NCBI RefSeq assembly: GCF_041860085.1
Contig: NZ_CP124747.1
Location: 1,240,001-1,304,000 of the forward strand
From: Schlesneria sp. DSM 10557
Lineage (GTDB): Bacteria > Planctomycetota > Planctomycetia > Planctomycetales > Planctomycetaceae
Length of the DNA stretch: 64,000 nucleotides
Reading direction: 5' to 3'
The position numbers were made by a program, and so were the translations under genes. Below are positions 16,209 to 24,901 of this stretch, in pieces (within the stretch, counting starts at the first letter, position 1; every line of letters begins with the position of its first letter). The notes under the pieces were generated by a model. It saw only the letters and a program-made list of their open reading frames with translations, had not been told where the DNA came from and did no database searches.

Positions 16209-18836
16209 ATGAGTAGCACATTCTTCGCATCGATCCGTCGAAATCAAAGACAGTGGATGGTCGTCCTCACCGTCCTCGCAATGATTTCGTTCTTATTCCT
16301 CGACTATGTCGGTCGAGGGACTGGACCGATGTCGCCCGTCGGTGGCGCCATTCTCATCGGCATTCTGTGTGCCGCCGGGATGTGCGTCGTGGGCTACCCT
16401 CGTCAGAAAGCGACCGAATTTGGCCTGGGCGGATTACTCGTCGGTGCGCTCGTCGGCTTCATCGGGTTTGCGGCCATGGCACAAAGTAAGCCCGTCGTCC
16501 GAACCGCGATCGGCAGCTTCACACGCTACGATCTTGAGCAACTGGCCCAAAATCGGATGCGAGCAAATCAGTTCCTCTACGCTGTCGCCCGAAGGGTGCA
16601 AAGCGGAATGCCGTCTGGTTTCGGCGGAATCGATGATCCTTCACTGGTGCAATACAAGATCCTGCTGACGGACGCTCAGAAAATGGGTATCCGAATCTCA
16701 GACGAGGGTGTCAATGATTTCCTGAAAGAGATCGGGAATAACCGGATGACTCAGCAGGACTTCCGCGAAAGTCTGCGGGAAGCGCGGCTCGGCGAGAGCG
16801 AATTGTTCGACATCCTGAAAGAAGAACTCGCCGCCCGGCTGGCAGTCAAGCTGACCTATCCGCCTGCAACGGTCGTCCAGGTCAGACCCGAGTTCGCACA
16901 GTACACTCAGACTCGAGAACCACTTCGCTACATGGAGCAGACCCCGGAACAGCTTTGGGACGCCTATCAGAAGATGAATCTGAAGCAGTCTCTTCAGGCA
17001 GTTGCGATTCCCGTCCAGGATTTCGTCAGTGAAACAGCTCAGCCCTCCGATGCAGAGCTGGCACTGTTCTTTGAAAAATATAAGACGAACCGTTGGATCG
17101 ACGAAGCACGCCCTGGTTTTCTCCAGATGCCGAAAGTCCAGTTGGCCTACCTGACAGCCGACTTTGAAGAATTCGAGAAACGCGTCAATCCGACAGACGA
17201 AGAAGTGAAAGAATACTTCGAACGAAATAAGGATCGGTATCGCGCCCCAGAGACCAAAGAATCAACCGCACCGAAATTGCCGGAAGGTGAATCCACGAGT
17301 TCTGACGCGAGCGCACCTTCTTCCGAAGAACTGAAATCGGAACAACCTGTAGCCCCCACAGAAGAAAAGTCCGAAGCCGAGCCCGTAAAAGAAGAACCTA
17401 AGGCAGAAGAGCCCAAAGCAGAAGAGTCTCAGCCAGAGGCTCCTCAGTCCGAGCAACCAGAGGCTCAGCCTGAAGAGAAGAAAGAAATAGACGCAACCGA
17501 GCCCAAGTCGGAATCGTCCTGCGGAGAAGAGCCAACTAATCCCGAGCCGACTGCGAAGGACGAAGTTGTTCCCGAAACTCCAGCCGCAGAGGCAGCCCCC
17601 GCCGAGCCCGTAGCTGCCGAAAAAACGGACGAAGTGAAAGAGCGAGAAGCTGCTACTGCTTCAGAAACGGCTCCTGCATCTCCTGAAGCCACCACAGAAA
17701 AACCAGAGCAACCTGCTGCCGAAAGCAGCGAAATCGAAGTTCCAAAACTGAGTGAATCCCCAGAGTCGCTCCCCACACCAAAGCTGCGGGAACTCGATGA
17801 TGAGCTGAAACTGGAAATTCGAGAAGCCATTGCACGTGAGCGGGCATTCGACCTGATCGCAACGGCCTTGGACGCGGCGTACGAGTTCATGGTCCCATTG
17901 GGCTTGGACTATGACACCACCACTGACCTGACCGAGAAGGCAGAAAAAGCGAAAACCATCGCCGAGAAGTTGAAGAAGTACGCTGAGCAGCACAATCTCC
18001 AGTATGTTGAAACCCCGGAATGGGAGTATGAACAACTGCTGGCAGAACCGATCGGGATGGCATTCGAGTCCCAGAAGCGCTCACCTGTGGCCAGCGATGT
18101 TCTGATGCGCGGGGACAATGGTGAGTCCCGCATGCCGCTGTATTCTCCTCGTCGTGCAGACCTGAGAACCCGACGTGGCTCATTCGCTTACTGGAAGATT
18201 AACGATCTTCCAGCCCGGGTGACCGAACTCAAGGAAGAAGCTGTCCACGAGAGGGTTGTTCGTGCATGGAAATTCGATCAGGCGCGAACCCTGGCAGAAA
18301 AACGAGCAAAGGCATTAGCCGAAATCGCCAAGACGGAAGGGAACAATCTCGCCTCCGCAGTCTCGGGTGAGTCTGCCACTGGACAAAAGGGTGATCCCGC
18401 ACTGAGCCTCATCGAGACTCCCGAATTCACGTGGCTCTCTCGACCACAAAGCCTCCCTTCGGCACAGCAGGAACCGACACTGACAGACATCCCGCTCATC
18501 CCGGAGGTGGATGGTAATTTCATGAAGACCGTCTTCGAAGAACTTAAGGTCGGTGAAGTAGGTGTGGCACCAAATGCCAATCGATCGATTTACTATGTCT
18601 TCAAAGTAAAGGATCGTGAGAACGCGATTGAAGACGGTGGTGTCGCTGAACAGGAACGACGAAAGCAGTTCCTTGCCGAGCGATTCACAGGTCTTTATCC
18701 GATCATCAAATCCCCTTACGAATCGTTGGCGCAAGGCCCTCAACGCGTCATCGATCAATCGTGGGTACGTAACTTCGAGAGCCGTAACGAAGTCGAATGG
18801 ACCGAGTCAGAAGCGACACGTCGCTCGCGCCGCTGA
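16209..18836 (+). CDS. SurA/PpiD-like membrane-anchored periplasmic folding factor with acidic linker
   Basis: 875 residues from the ATG at 16209 (a TTG sits just before it). Three N-terminal hydrophobic segments (WMVVLTVLAMISFLFLDYV and two near 37-85) are followed by a SurA N-like helical region at about 90-320. Residues about 355-545 are low complexity, rich in Glu, Pro, Ala and Ser. The end (LKVGEVGVAPNANRSIYYVFKVKDRE) resembles the last strands of a parvulin domain, but the full catalytic parvulin core is not evident. The likely role is chaperone or peptidyl-prolyl isomerase work on exported proteins. A terminator follows at 18881. The gene's function is inferred from architecture. Confidence 0.7.
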   Translation: MSSTFFASIRRNQRQWMVVLTVLAMISFLFLDYVGRGTGPMSPVGGAILIGILCAAGMCVVGYPRQKATEFGLGGLLVGALVGFIGFAAMAQSKPVVRTAIGSFTRYDLEQLAQNRMRANQFLYAVARRVQSGMPSGFGGIDDPSLVQYKILLTDAQKMGIRISDEGVNDFLKEIGNNRMTQQDFRESLREARLGESELFDILKEELAARLAVKLTYPPATVVQVRPEFAQYTQTREPLRYMEQTPEQLWDAYQKMNLKQSLQAVAIPVQDFVSETAQPSDAELALFFEKYKTNRWIDEARPGFLQMPKVQLAYLTADFEEFEKRVNPTDEEVKEYFERNKDRYRAPETKESTAPKLPEGESTSSDASAPSSEELKSEQPVAPTEEKSEAEPVKEEPKAEEPKAEESQPEAPQSEQPEAQPEEKKEIDATEPKSESSCGEEPTNPEPTAKDEVVPETPAAEAAPAEPVAAEKTDEVKEREAATASETAPASPEATTEKPEQPAAESSEIEVPKLSESPESLPTPKLRELDDELKLEIREAIARERAFDLIATALDAAYEFMVPLGLDYDTTTDLTEKAEKAKTIAEKLKKYAEQHNLQYVETPEWEYEQLLAEPIGMAFESQKRSPVASDVLMRGDNGESRMPLYSPRRADLRTRRGSFAYWKINDLPARVTELKEEAVHERVVRAWKFDQARTLAEKRAKALAEIAKTEGNNLASAVSGESATGQKGDPALSLIETPEFTWLSRPQSLPSAQQEPTLTDIPLIPEVDGNFMKTVFEELKVGEVGVAPNANRSIYYVFKVKDRENAIEDGGVAEQERRKQFLAERFTGLYPIIKSPYESLAQGPQRVIDQSWVRNFESRNEVEWTESEATRRSRR

Positions 18837-18880
18837 CATGCAGTACGGTCCACGATGAACTATGGATTGCGATTGACTGG

Positions 18881-18920
18881 AAGGTCGTCTGTTCCCGCAG
18901 GGGCAGACGGCCTTTTTTTA
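18881..18920 (+). terminator. Rho-independent terminator
   Basis: AAGGTCGTCTG at 18881-18891 pairs with CAGACGGCCTT at 18904-18914, with one mismatch, and is followed by seven T. It lies 45 bp after the stop of the SurA-like gene. Confidence 0.9.
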
Positions 18921-19310
18921 TTGGCAATCGGATCGTCGGTGCGGGGCGTTTGCCCGATATCCCCGACACTGAGCCTATCTCGTGAGGCTACCACCCCCTT
19001 CGGAGTGAGTTCAGGGAACTGGTCTTGAGTCTCCGCCGAGTATCAAGAATCGCTTGAAGAAGGTGGCACCACCGAGTTCGATCGCCTCCACTGATCGCCG
19101 ACAGACTCGTGCTTTTCCATCGGTGCCATTTTCTTCGCCTGGTTTGACTCCCATGTCGCGAAGAACCGCTCAATCAGGGCGGGCAGCACGTACGTCATCA
19201 CATCCGAAGGCTCAGGAAGTCACTGAGAAGACCCCACCCGTGGGACCATTCCTGTAAAGTCTGATCCTTCCGGATGGACGTCATTCGATTGAGTTTGGCG
19301 GGCAACAAAA
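18921..19310. other. Gene-free intergenic region
   Basis: About 390 bases between two terminators. Short open frames exist on both strands but none has a ribosome site, a recognisable motif, or a plausible composition. I see no RNA gene or repeat in it. Confidence 0.4.
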
Positions 19311-19352
19311 CGAAGTCCGCCCGGCGGCCAACTTGCCCCCGGGCGGACTTCG
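19311..19352 (-). terminator. Strong hairpin terminator for the leftward methyltransferase gene
   Basis: CGAAGTCCGCCCGG at 19311-19324 is the exact reverse complement of the arm ending at 19352, a stem of at least 14 bp. On the minus strand it is followed by TTTTGTTG. It lies 32 bp after the stop of the gene ending at 19384. Confidence 0.88.
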
Positions 19353-19383
19353 TATGTTGAGGAAAAATGCTCTTCCATCGGGC

Positions 19384-20691
19384 TTATGTCGGCGAGTTGA
19401 CCGCCCGCTCCAGATGCCAGTCCTTCACCCCCAGGATATCTTTTAATCCTTCATACGCTTCTCTTCTGGCTGTCAGATCCTGCGCCGTGGCGTCAGTTCG
19501 CCTGACCGAACGGATGAGAAGATTTTTCGGGGTATGCTCAGTTTCAATGAATTCCAACACCTGCGTTTTATAGCCTTGCAGTTCAAGAAACTGGGCCCGC
19601 AGAGCATCCGTGGCCAGAGAGGCAAATCGCTCTTTCAGGATGCCATACTCGGTCAGCCCGACCAGCGACTGGCGGGAAATCGTCTGGCAGATTTCATGCT
19701 GGCAACACGGTACAGCCAGGATGACATTGCTCTTCCAGCGAAGCGCTGCGGCGATGGCATCATCGGTAGCGGTATCGCAGGCGTGCAGCGAAACCGCCAG
19801 ATGCACCTGCTCAGACGGCACATAGGTCTCGATCCGACCAAGGTGGAACTCAAGGCCATCGCACTTCAGCGACTCTGCCACCCGTGTACAGTCTTCGATG
19901 ACATCCGCTTTGACGTCCAGACCGACGATCTTAACTTCGCGTTCGTGAATCCGGGTCAGAAGGTGATGCAAGGCGAACGTGAGATAGCTCTTCCCGCAGC
20001 CGAAATCGACGACGTGGATGGGTCCAGTACTCGGGAGCTGAGGAAGGATATCCTCGACGAATTCGAGGTAACGGTTGATTTGGCGAAACTTGTGATACAT
20101 CGTCGGACGAACCTGTCCGCTGGGCAGCATCACACCAATCTCGATCAGAAAAGGGCAGGGGATCCCGGCAGGAATCAGGTACTGCTTCTGGCGGTTGTGC
20201 CCCTCTCCCTCCGATGGCTGCTGTGTCGGAGGTTTTCTTTTCACCTTTTGAGGCTTGCCGTAGTTCCAGCGAACGGTCAGATCAGCCTGTGTTGTAAACA
20301 GGTGAGCGTCGCCAAGATTCACACCGAAGACCGATTTTGTTTGAGTGATTAGCTCGTCCATCGTCAGGTTTTCGTGCTTTTCCTGCTGTTGCGACCGCAC
20401 TGCCCACTGGTACTTCGTTTCCCCCCCAACCTCAACCAGTCGAACCGTCACCTTAGAGATGGCGGACTCGGATTTTGAAAGGGGCTGACTGAGGACCAGT
20501 CGCAGGAACGTCCGTTCGCGGATGGAACCTGCCAGCAACGAGATCAACGTCACGGCCGGTGGTCGCTCACCCCCTGTCGGCTTGGCGGCTTTCTTAGGGT
20601 TCTTGCCGGACTTTGGGCGTTGGGGCACCGGTGGTTTTGAGGAAGCCCGAGAGGGGGCGTTAGATCGGGAATTCGGCTTCGCTCGTGGCAT
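19384..20691 (-). CDS. SAM-dependent methyltransferase (Methyltransf_32-like)
   Basis: 435 residues. The first 50 residues are basic and low complexity (Arg, Pro, Lys, Ser), suggesting nucleic acid contact. The catalytic part has motif I HVVDFGCGKSYLTFALHHLL near residue 222, KIVGLDVKADVI near 255, and AVPCCQHEI near 330. The VDFGCGKSYLTFAL and PCCQHE pair marks a conserved family of unassigned methyltransferases, possibly acting on RNA. It begins 5 bp after a GNAT gene on the same strand, so the two form an operon that ends at the hairpin at 19311. The substrate is unknown. Confidence 0.8.
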   Translation of the reverse strand: MPRAKPNSRSNAPSRASSKPPVPQRPKSGKNPKKAAKPTGGERPPAVTLISLLAGSIRERTFLRLVLSQPLSKSESAISKVTVRLVEVGGETKYQWAVRSQQQEKHENLTMDELITQTKSVFGVNLGDAHLFTTQADLTVRWNYGKPQKVKRKPPTQQPSEGEGHNRQKQYLIPAGIPCPFLIEIGVMLPSGQVRPTMYHKFRQINRYLEFVEDILPQLPSTGPIHVVDFGCGKSYLTFALHHLLTRIHEREVKIVGLDVKADVIEDCTRVAESLKCDGLEFHLGRIETYVPSEQVHLAVSLHACDTATDDAIAAALRWKSNVILAVPCCQHEICQTISRQSLVGLTEYGILKERFASLATDALRAQFLELQGYKTQVLEFIETEHTPKNLLIRSVRRTDATAQDLTARREAYEGLKDILGVKDWHLERAVNSPT

Positions 20692-20696
20692 GCTGT

Positions 20697-21134
20697 TTAG
20701 TAAGTCTCTCTGGTTTGCAGGAACAGGGCTTTCTTTTCACCCGGCAAGGTGAAATCAAAGCCACAACGTTGGAAAAATTCTTCTGACGAGGTAATCGCCA
20801 TGACTTCAAAGACATTTTGCGACTTGGCCCGTGCAATACAGGCAGCGACGAGCTCTTTGCCCACCCCCTGTCCCTGATATTGTGCAGAGACAGCCAGACT
20901 TCGCAATTCAGCCAGTTTAGCAGAATAGATCTCGAGCGCCGCGAACCCAATGATGGCGTCTCCAGAAATCGCAACAAACCCGTGACGGGTGAGATCAAGC
21001 AACTCGTCCCGTGTACGGGGCAGCAGGCGACCGTTCTCGACGAACGGTTCAATAAATTCCCCCAACGCTTCGACATCGCTTTTTTCAGCGGGGCGAACGA
21101 AGAAACTGGGCTTCAAACGGGTCTCGGTCGGCAT
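20697..21134 (-). CDS. GNAT N-acetyltransferase, ArgA-like
   Basis: 145 residues covering one GNAT fold: IIGFAALEIYSAKLAELRSLAVSAQYQGQGVGKELV contains the acetyl-CoA pyrophosphate loop QYQGQGVG near residue 85-92. The C-terminal part, FEVMAITSSEEFFQRCGFDF, resembles the acetyltransferase domain of N-acetylglutamate synthase, which supports but does not prove a role in arginine biosynthesis. It is the first gene of a two-gene unit with the methyltransferase at 19384. No clear ribosome site precedes the ATG at 21134. Confidence 0.78.
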   Translation of the reverse strand: MPTETRLKPSFFVRPAEKSDVEALGEFIEPFVENGRLLPRTRDELLDLTRHGFVAISGDAIIGFAALEIYSAKLAELRSLAVSAQYQGQGVGKELVAACIARAKSQNVFEVMAITSSEEFFQRCGFDFTLPGEKKALFLQTRETY

Positions 21135-21300
21135 GGAACGAACTTATCAATGAAATTAAGGAACTCCCCTGATCACAGGAGCGTCAGCGGTTTTGATCCA
21201 CCATGAGGGACAGTTTTACCCGATCGACGAATCAGTCAAGGACAGCATGTCTTTGCGAAAGAGATGCCGTGCATTCGGGCAATTCCTGATATCGGGCCGG

Positions 21301-21918
21301 TCAACGTTTCACGATTGTCGCCTTCACTACACCGTCGAGCCGAGGAAACTTTGCATTGAGGTATTCATTCCCATGCATCTGGACCAGCATCTGGTCGGGA
21401 GCTTCGCCGTATTGGGCGTTTATGGAATCTACCACTTCCATCCCTTCCACGATGCGTCCAAATGGAGCAAATCCCTGCGCGTCTAAAGCAAGGTTATCCT
21501 GATAGTTGACGAAAACCTGTGTCGTTCGCGAGTTCGGAACCCCCGCCTTCGCGAACGTCACGTAGCCCCGTCTGTTCGACTTGATCACCGGATCATCTTT
21601 GATTGTCGCCGTTTTCCACTTCGCAGCGACCTGGGGATCACCGTTAATGCCAAACTGGACCATGAACCCTGGCACAACTCGGAAAAACTTGCAGTCATCG
21701 TACAGCTTTGAAGTCACCAGCTGATAGAAGCGATCGGCGCCATTCGGGGACCATTCACGCTGGACTTCGATGACAAAATTCCCGGCCGTGGTTTCAAATT
21801 TTGCCAGGAAATGTTTCGGTGATTTCTTGAACCGGGGCATTTCCAAAGCAAAGAGATTAATCCCAAAAGCGACGATTACTCCACACCCGATCAGGACCGA
21901 CCAGAATTTGCTCGTCAT
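21301..21918 (-). CDS. Cyclophilin-type peptidyl-prolyl cis-trans isomerase, exported
   Basis: 205 residues from the ATG at 21916-21918, which follows AGGAGGA closely; a longer frame to 22005 lacks such a site. An N-terminal hydrophobic segment (WSVLIGCGVIVAFGINLFA) is a signal anchor or signal peptide. The cyclophilin fold shows FYRVV-like FFRVVPGFMVQFGINGDP near residue 85-102, then FAKAGVPNSRTTQVFVNYQDNLALDAQGFAPFGRIVEGMEVV. The usual active-site arginine (FFRVVPGF) and FVN segment are kept. It should speed proline isomerisation of exported proteins in the periplasm. A terminator-like hairpin belonging to the upstream gene sits at 22006. Confidence 0.93.
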   Translation of the reverse strand: MTSKFWSVLIGCGVIVAFGINLFALEMPRFKKSPKHFLAKFETTAGNFVIEVQREWSPNGADRFYQLVTSKLYDDCKFFRVVPGFMVQFGINGDPQVAAKWKTATIKDDPVIKSNRRGYVTFAKAGVPNSRTTQVFVNYQDNLALDAQGFAPFGRIVEGMEVVDSINAQYGEAPDQMLVQMHGNEYLNAKFPRLDGVVKATIVKR

Positions 21919-22005
21919 CACTTCCTCCTGAAATGTGATATCTACGGCCCATCCTGGACCGATCAGTCTCGATTTTATACCAGATGCCAATCCGAATGAA
22001 GCCAC

Positions 22006-22043
22006 GAAAACGGTCCGGCCACCGAATCAAGGCTGCCGGACCG
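22006..22043 (-). terminator. Hairpin terminator after the sugar-binding protein gene
   Basis: CGGTCCGGC at 22011-22019 pairs perfectly with GCCGGACCG at 22035-22043; on the minus strand TTTTC follows. It lies 53 bp past the stop at 22097, between this gene and the cyclophilin gene. Confidence 0.82.
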
Positions 22044-22096
22044 CATCATCATCACCGAGGTTCACATCCACTGTCGCATATCGGCAGAGACTGCTG

Positions 22097-23104
22097 TTAA
22101 AACCGGTCTGGATTGAGGAGCTTTTCCATTTCCGGTGTTTTCATATTCTCAGGTGTTGCCAGAAATTCTCCCGTTCCGATTCGCTTCTCGACGGACTCTC
22201 CGCGGATGGATTTCACAATCGCCTGCACAGATTCGTACCCCATTGTGATGGGATCCTGCAGCACGATCCCATGGCACACGCCGTCACTCATGGCACGGAT
22301 CAGTTCTTCACTGGAATCGAAGGCGATGAACTTCACCTTTCCAGACAGTTGAGTCTCTTTGAGAGCGATGAGTACACCATTGGCATTCGGCTCACAAACG
22401 GCAAAAATGCCGTCGACCCGATCCTTGTAGTTGGTCAGGATCTGCGTCGCTTTATCCAGAGACTGTTCCGGAGTTGTCCCGGCATATTCGTCCGACGACA
22501 GCACATGGACGTCTGGAAACTGCTCTTTGAGGGTCGTCAGAAAACCTTCTTCTCGCTGTTCGGTGCTTTCACTACCGGCGTTGTACCTCAGCAGGATCAC
22601 ATTGCCTTTCCCGCCTAAAACGTGAGCCATGTGCCGTGCAGCAAGCTCCCCACCCTTGTAGTTGTCAGTCGCCACGTAGGTGACAATAGCAGACTCGTCC
22701 TGAAGAGCACTGTCGAAGATCGCCACGGGAATCCCCGCCTCCTTCGAGTCTTTCACCGGTCCGATGAGTGCCTGTTTGTCGAGAGGAGCGAGCACGATTC
22801 CGTCGACTCGATTCGCAATAAAATCCTGGACAACGTTGATCTGTCCGTCGCGATCATTTTCCAGCAGAGGGCCTTTCCAGAGGATCTCGACATCCCCCAG
22901 ATCCTTGGCCGCCTTAACGGCTCCCGCATGCACCGATTTCCAGAAGACATGCGTCGTCCCTTTGGGGATCACGGCAATTTGCAGCGTCCCGCTGCCCTTG
23001 CTCCCAGCGCCCTTCCCAGCGGAATCCAGCCCTGTCGTGGATGCCTGGTCCGCACATCCCATCAGGAAGGCGAGGCAAAGAAACGAACACGCGAAAATTC
23101 TCAT
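22097..23104 (-). CDS. RbsB-like sugar-binding lipoprotein
   Basis: 335 residues from the ATG at 23102-23104, preceded by CAGGAGA. The signal peptide MRIFACSFLCLAFLMGC ends in a lipobox (LMGC), so the mature protein is lipid-anchored at a cysteine. The rest is a type I periplasmic binding protein (Peripla_BP_4): IAVIPKGTTHVFWKSVHAGA, VDGIVLAPLDKQALIGPVKDSKEAGIPVAIFDS, then KGGELAARHMAHVLGGKG and IFAVCEPNANGVLIAL. Such proteins bind pentoses, hexoses or autoinducer-like sugars for an ABC importer, but no permease or ATPase gene is adjacent, so it may be an orphan component. An IS66 element lies about 135 bp upstream and may affect its promoter. Confidence 0.9.
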   Translation of the reverse strand: MRIFACSFLCLAFLMGCADQASTTGLDSAGKGAGSKGSGTLQIAVIPKGTTHVFWKSVHAGAVKAAKDLGDVEILWKGPLLENDRDGQINVVQDFIANRVDGIVLAPLDKQALIGPVKDSKEAGIPVAIFDSALQDESAIVTYVATDNYKGGELAARHMAHVLGGKGNVILLRYNAGSESTEQREEGFLTTLKEQFPDVHVLSSDEYAGTTPEQSLDKATQILTNYKDRVDGIFAVCEPNANGVLIALKETQLSGKVKFIAFDSSEELIRAMSDGVCHGIVLQDPITMGYESVQAIVKSIRGESVEKRIGTGEFLATPENMKTPEMEKLLNPDRF

Positions 23105-23231
23105 GGTGCGAATCTCCTGACGAGTAGTGAGGTATTCCACGGACGTTACCGTGTCACCGTAGCGGGTCGCAAGCCGAGTGACAGGTCGCTCGAAACGAGA
23201 GCGGCCCACGATCTCCGTTCATCCGGAATAT

Positions 23232-23239
23232 TCCTGCCT
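23232..23239. repeat. Left target-site duplication of the IS66 element
   Basis: TCCTGCCT directly outside the left inverted end; the same eight bases lie outside the right end at 24789-24796. Eight-base duplications are the rule for the IS66 family. Confidence 0.92.
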
Positions 23240-24788
23240 GTAACTGTTAAGCGCACCGGCCCCGGTTCCCGCATGATGGGGACGATTCAGATCGTGACTT
23301 GCTTGGTTCCCGAGGGATGTGGGTGGTTCAAGAGGAGTTCTGACTGACCGGCAGTGGGGTGGGTTGCCGGGCTTGGACAGCACGGATCAACTCAAGTCCG
23401 TATTGAAGGAACTGACAGCCTTGCTTTTGACATGTCCGAACGATTGATTTGATATTTGCAAAGGCTGTCGCACCCCAATCCGTCCGATTCACTCCTCCGT
23501 CGGCACGCGTGGCGGCGACGCTTCGAATGTCTCGTTCGGCCGGTGTGTTATCTGGGGGGACGTGTGGATGATCTAAAAAGGTAAAGAGTTCATCTGCATA
23601 CTTTCGCAATCGCTTGAGTATGCGATTAACATGGGTGTTTGTGCTGATCGTCGTTGCCAGTTCCCCGAAGCGGTCTGAAATCGCATCACATTGTTGAGTA
23701 TAAGCCTTCGGCGACAGTTCATCGCGCTGCTTGCCGAGTGCCATTGCCTCTTGAAACAAGGCGATCAGTGGTTCGATGATCCGCTTTGTGCAGATGGCAG
23801 GGACTTTCTGGCGCAGGTCGTGCAGTTCTCGCAGCAGATGGACCAGGCAGCGCTGCTTGGTCGCTTCCATCGCGTTGTAGGCGGCGTAGAAGTCCGTCAC
23901 CAAGACACCGGCCAGCGAGTCTCCCAGTGCCTCGCGAATTACGGCACCGCTTCGAGAATGCCGAATCAGGTAGACGGCAATTTTGGGATTCGAGAAGCAC
24001 CAGGCCCAGACGTTTTTGCCATTGATGCGCCAGCCGGTTTCATCGGCGTGAATCAAGTTTTGCTGCCGCAACAGATCGAGCAGATCGGTCACAACGGGAG
24101 CAAACAGCTTGCCGCCCCAAGCGAGATGTCCCAGTGCTCCTGCCCGACTCAACGGAATTCCCCACCACTGCGACAACAGATCGCAGCTTTTGCCCAGCGA
24201 GATCCCCAGATGAGCCCGGCAATACAGATTCAGCAGCCTTGCGCGAGGTCCCAGATGACTGCCCGGCAGTTCCAGTTCCGCACGACCCTGGCTGGTTTTT
24301 CCGCAGTCCCGACACTGATACTCATGTCGCCGATAGCGATGGTATTCAGGTTTTGGCTCAGGAATATCAGTGACAAGATGATCATCAAATCGGCCCGTCG
24401 GCTCGATTCGGCGACTGCCGCAGCAGGGGCACGCGTCGAGCACCACCTCGTGACATTCAACTTGACCGGGAGGAATCTCATCGAGCTTCGGCGGATCACG
24501 AAACACGCCGGGATGCTGCCGAAATGGCTTCTTGCGACGATCCTGCTTCTTGTTTCCCGCAGGCGGCTTGCGATTGGGTTGTGGCTTGTAACCCTGACGG
24601 CGAACCCGTTCCAGCTCTGCTTCCAATTCCGAGATCCGAGCATCACGCTCCGCAACCTGGGCTTCCAACTTCGCCACGCGATGCAGCAAAGCCGCTACCT
24701 GCTCTTTGAGTAACGCAACATCATCCATGATGCTCAAAATTTACCAAACCCTGGCCACTGGAAAAGCCCAGAATAGCTTAACAGTTAC
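23240..24788 (-). mobile_element. Complete IS66-family insertion sequence
   Basis: 1549 bp bounded by perfect 13-bp inverted ends: GTAACTGTTAAGC at 23240-23252 and its reverse complement at 24776-24788. Outside both ends is TCCTGCCT, an 8-bp target duplication. It carries a single transposase gene, without the tnpA and tnpB genes of classical IS66, matching the ISBst12-like subgroup. Intact ends, an intact duplication and an intact gene suggest a recent and possibly still mobile insertion. It sits in the intergenic space upstream of the sugar-binding protein gene. Confidence 0.94.
23328..24737 (-). CDS. IS66-family transposase (TnpC)
   Basis: 469 residues, full length. An N-terminal coiled coil (VAALLHRVAKLEAQVAERDARISELEAELERVRR) is followed by a basic Lys/Arg/Pro linker, a zinc-ribbon-like CPCCGSRR and CRDCGKTSQG region near residues 100-150, and the DDE catalytic domain with HADETGWRINGKNVWAW, LVTDFYAAYN and the final DNTPAERDIRS. 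The segment PHVPPDNTPAERDIR holds the last catalytic acidic residue. It lies wholly inside the inverted ends of the element. Confidence 0.95.
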   Translation of the reverse strand: MSIMDDVALLKEQVAALLHRVAKLEAQVAERDARISELEAELERVRRQGYKPQPNRKPPAGNKKQDRRKKPFRQHPGVFRDPPKLDEIPPGQVECHEVVLDACPCCGSRRIEPTGRFDDHLVTDIPEPKPEYHRYRRHEYQCRDCGKTSQGRAELELPGSHLGPRARLLNLYCRAHLGISLGKSCDLLSQWWGIPLSRAGALGHLAWGGKLFAPVVTDLLDLLRQQNLIHADETGWRINGKNVWAWCFSNPKIAVYLIRHSRSGAVIREALGDSLAGVLVTDFYAAYNAMEATKQRCLVHLLRELHDLRQKVPAICTKRIIEPLIALFQEAMALGKQRDELSPKAYTQQCDAISDRFGELATTISTNTHVNRILKRLRKYADELFTFLDHPHVPPDNTPAERDIRSVAATRADGGVNRTDWGATAFANIKSIVRTCQKQGCQFLQYGLELIRAVQARQPTPLPVSQNSS

Positions 24789-24796
24789 TCCTGCCT
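24789..24796. repeat. Right target-site duplication of the IS66 element
   Basis: TCCTGCCT immediately after the right inverted end, identical to 23232-23239. Confidence 0.92.
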
Positions 24797-24901
24797 TTCG
24801 GTCCTCTCTGACTTCGACGACAAGCGATCGTTAGTGAGGTCCGCCGGCGGCCATGTTCCCGCGATCTGTTCACTTCAGCACCCACCAGACGCGATTGGCG
24901 G

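Noticed and set aside
23691-24713. 340-codon open frame on the plus strand inside the IS66 element
   Set aside because: Antisense shadow of the transposase, which has the full DDE pattern.
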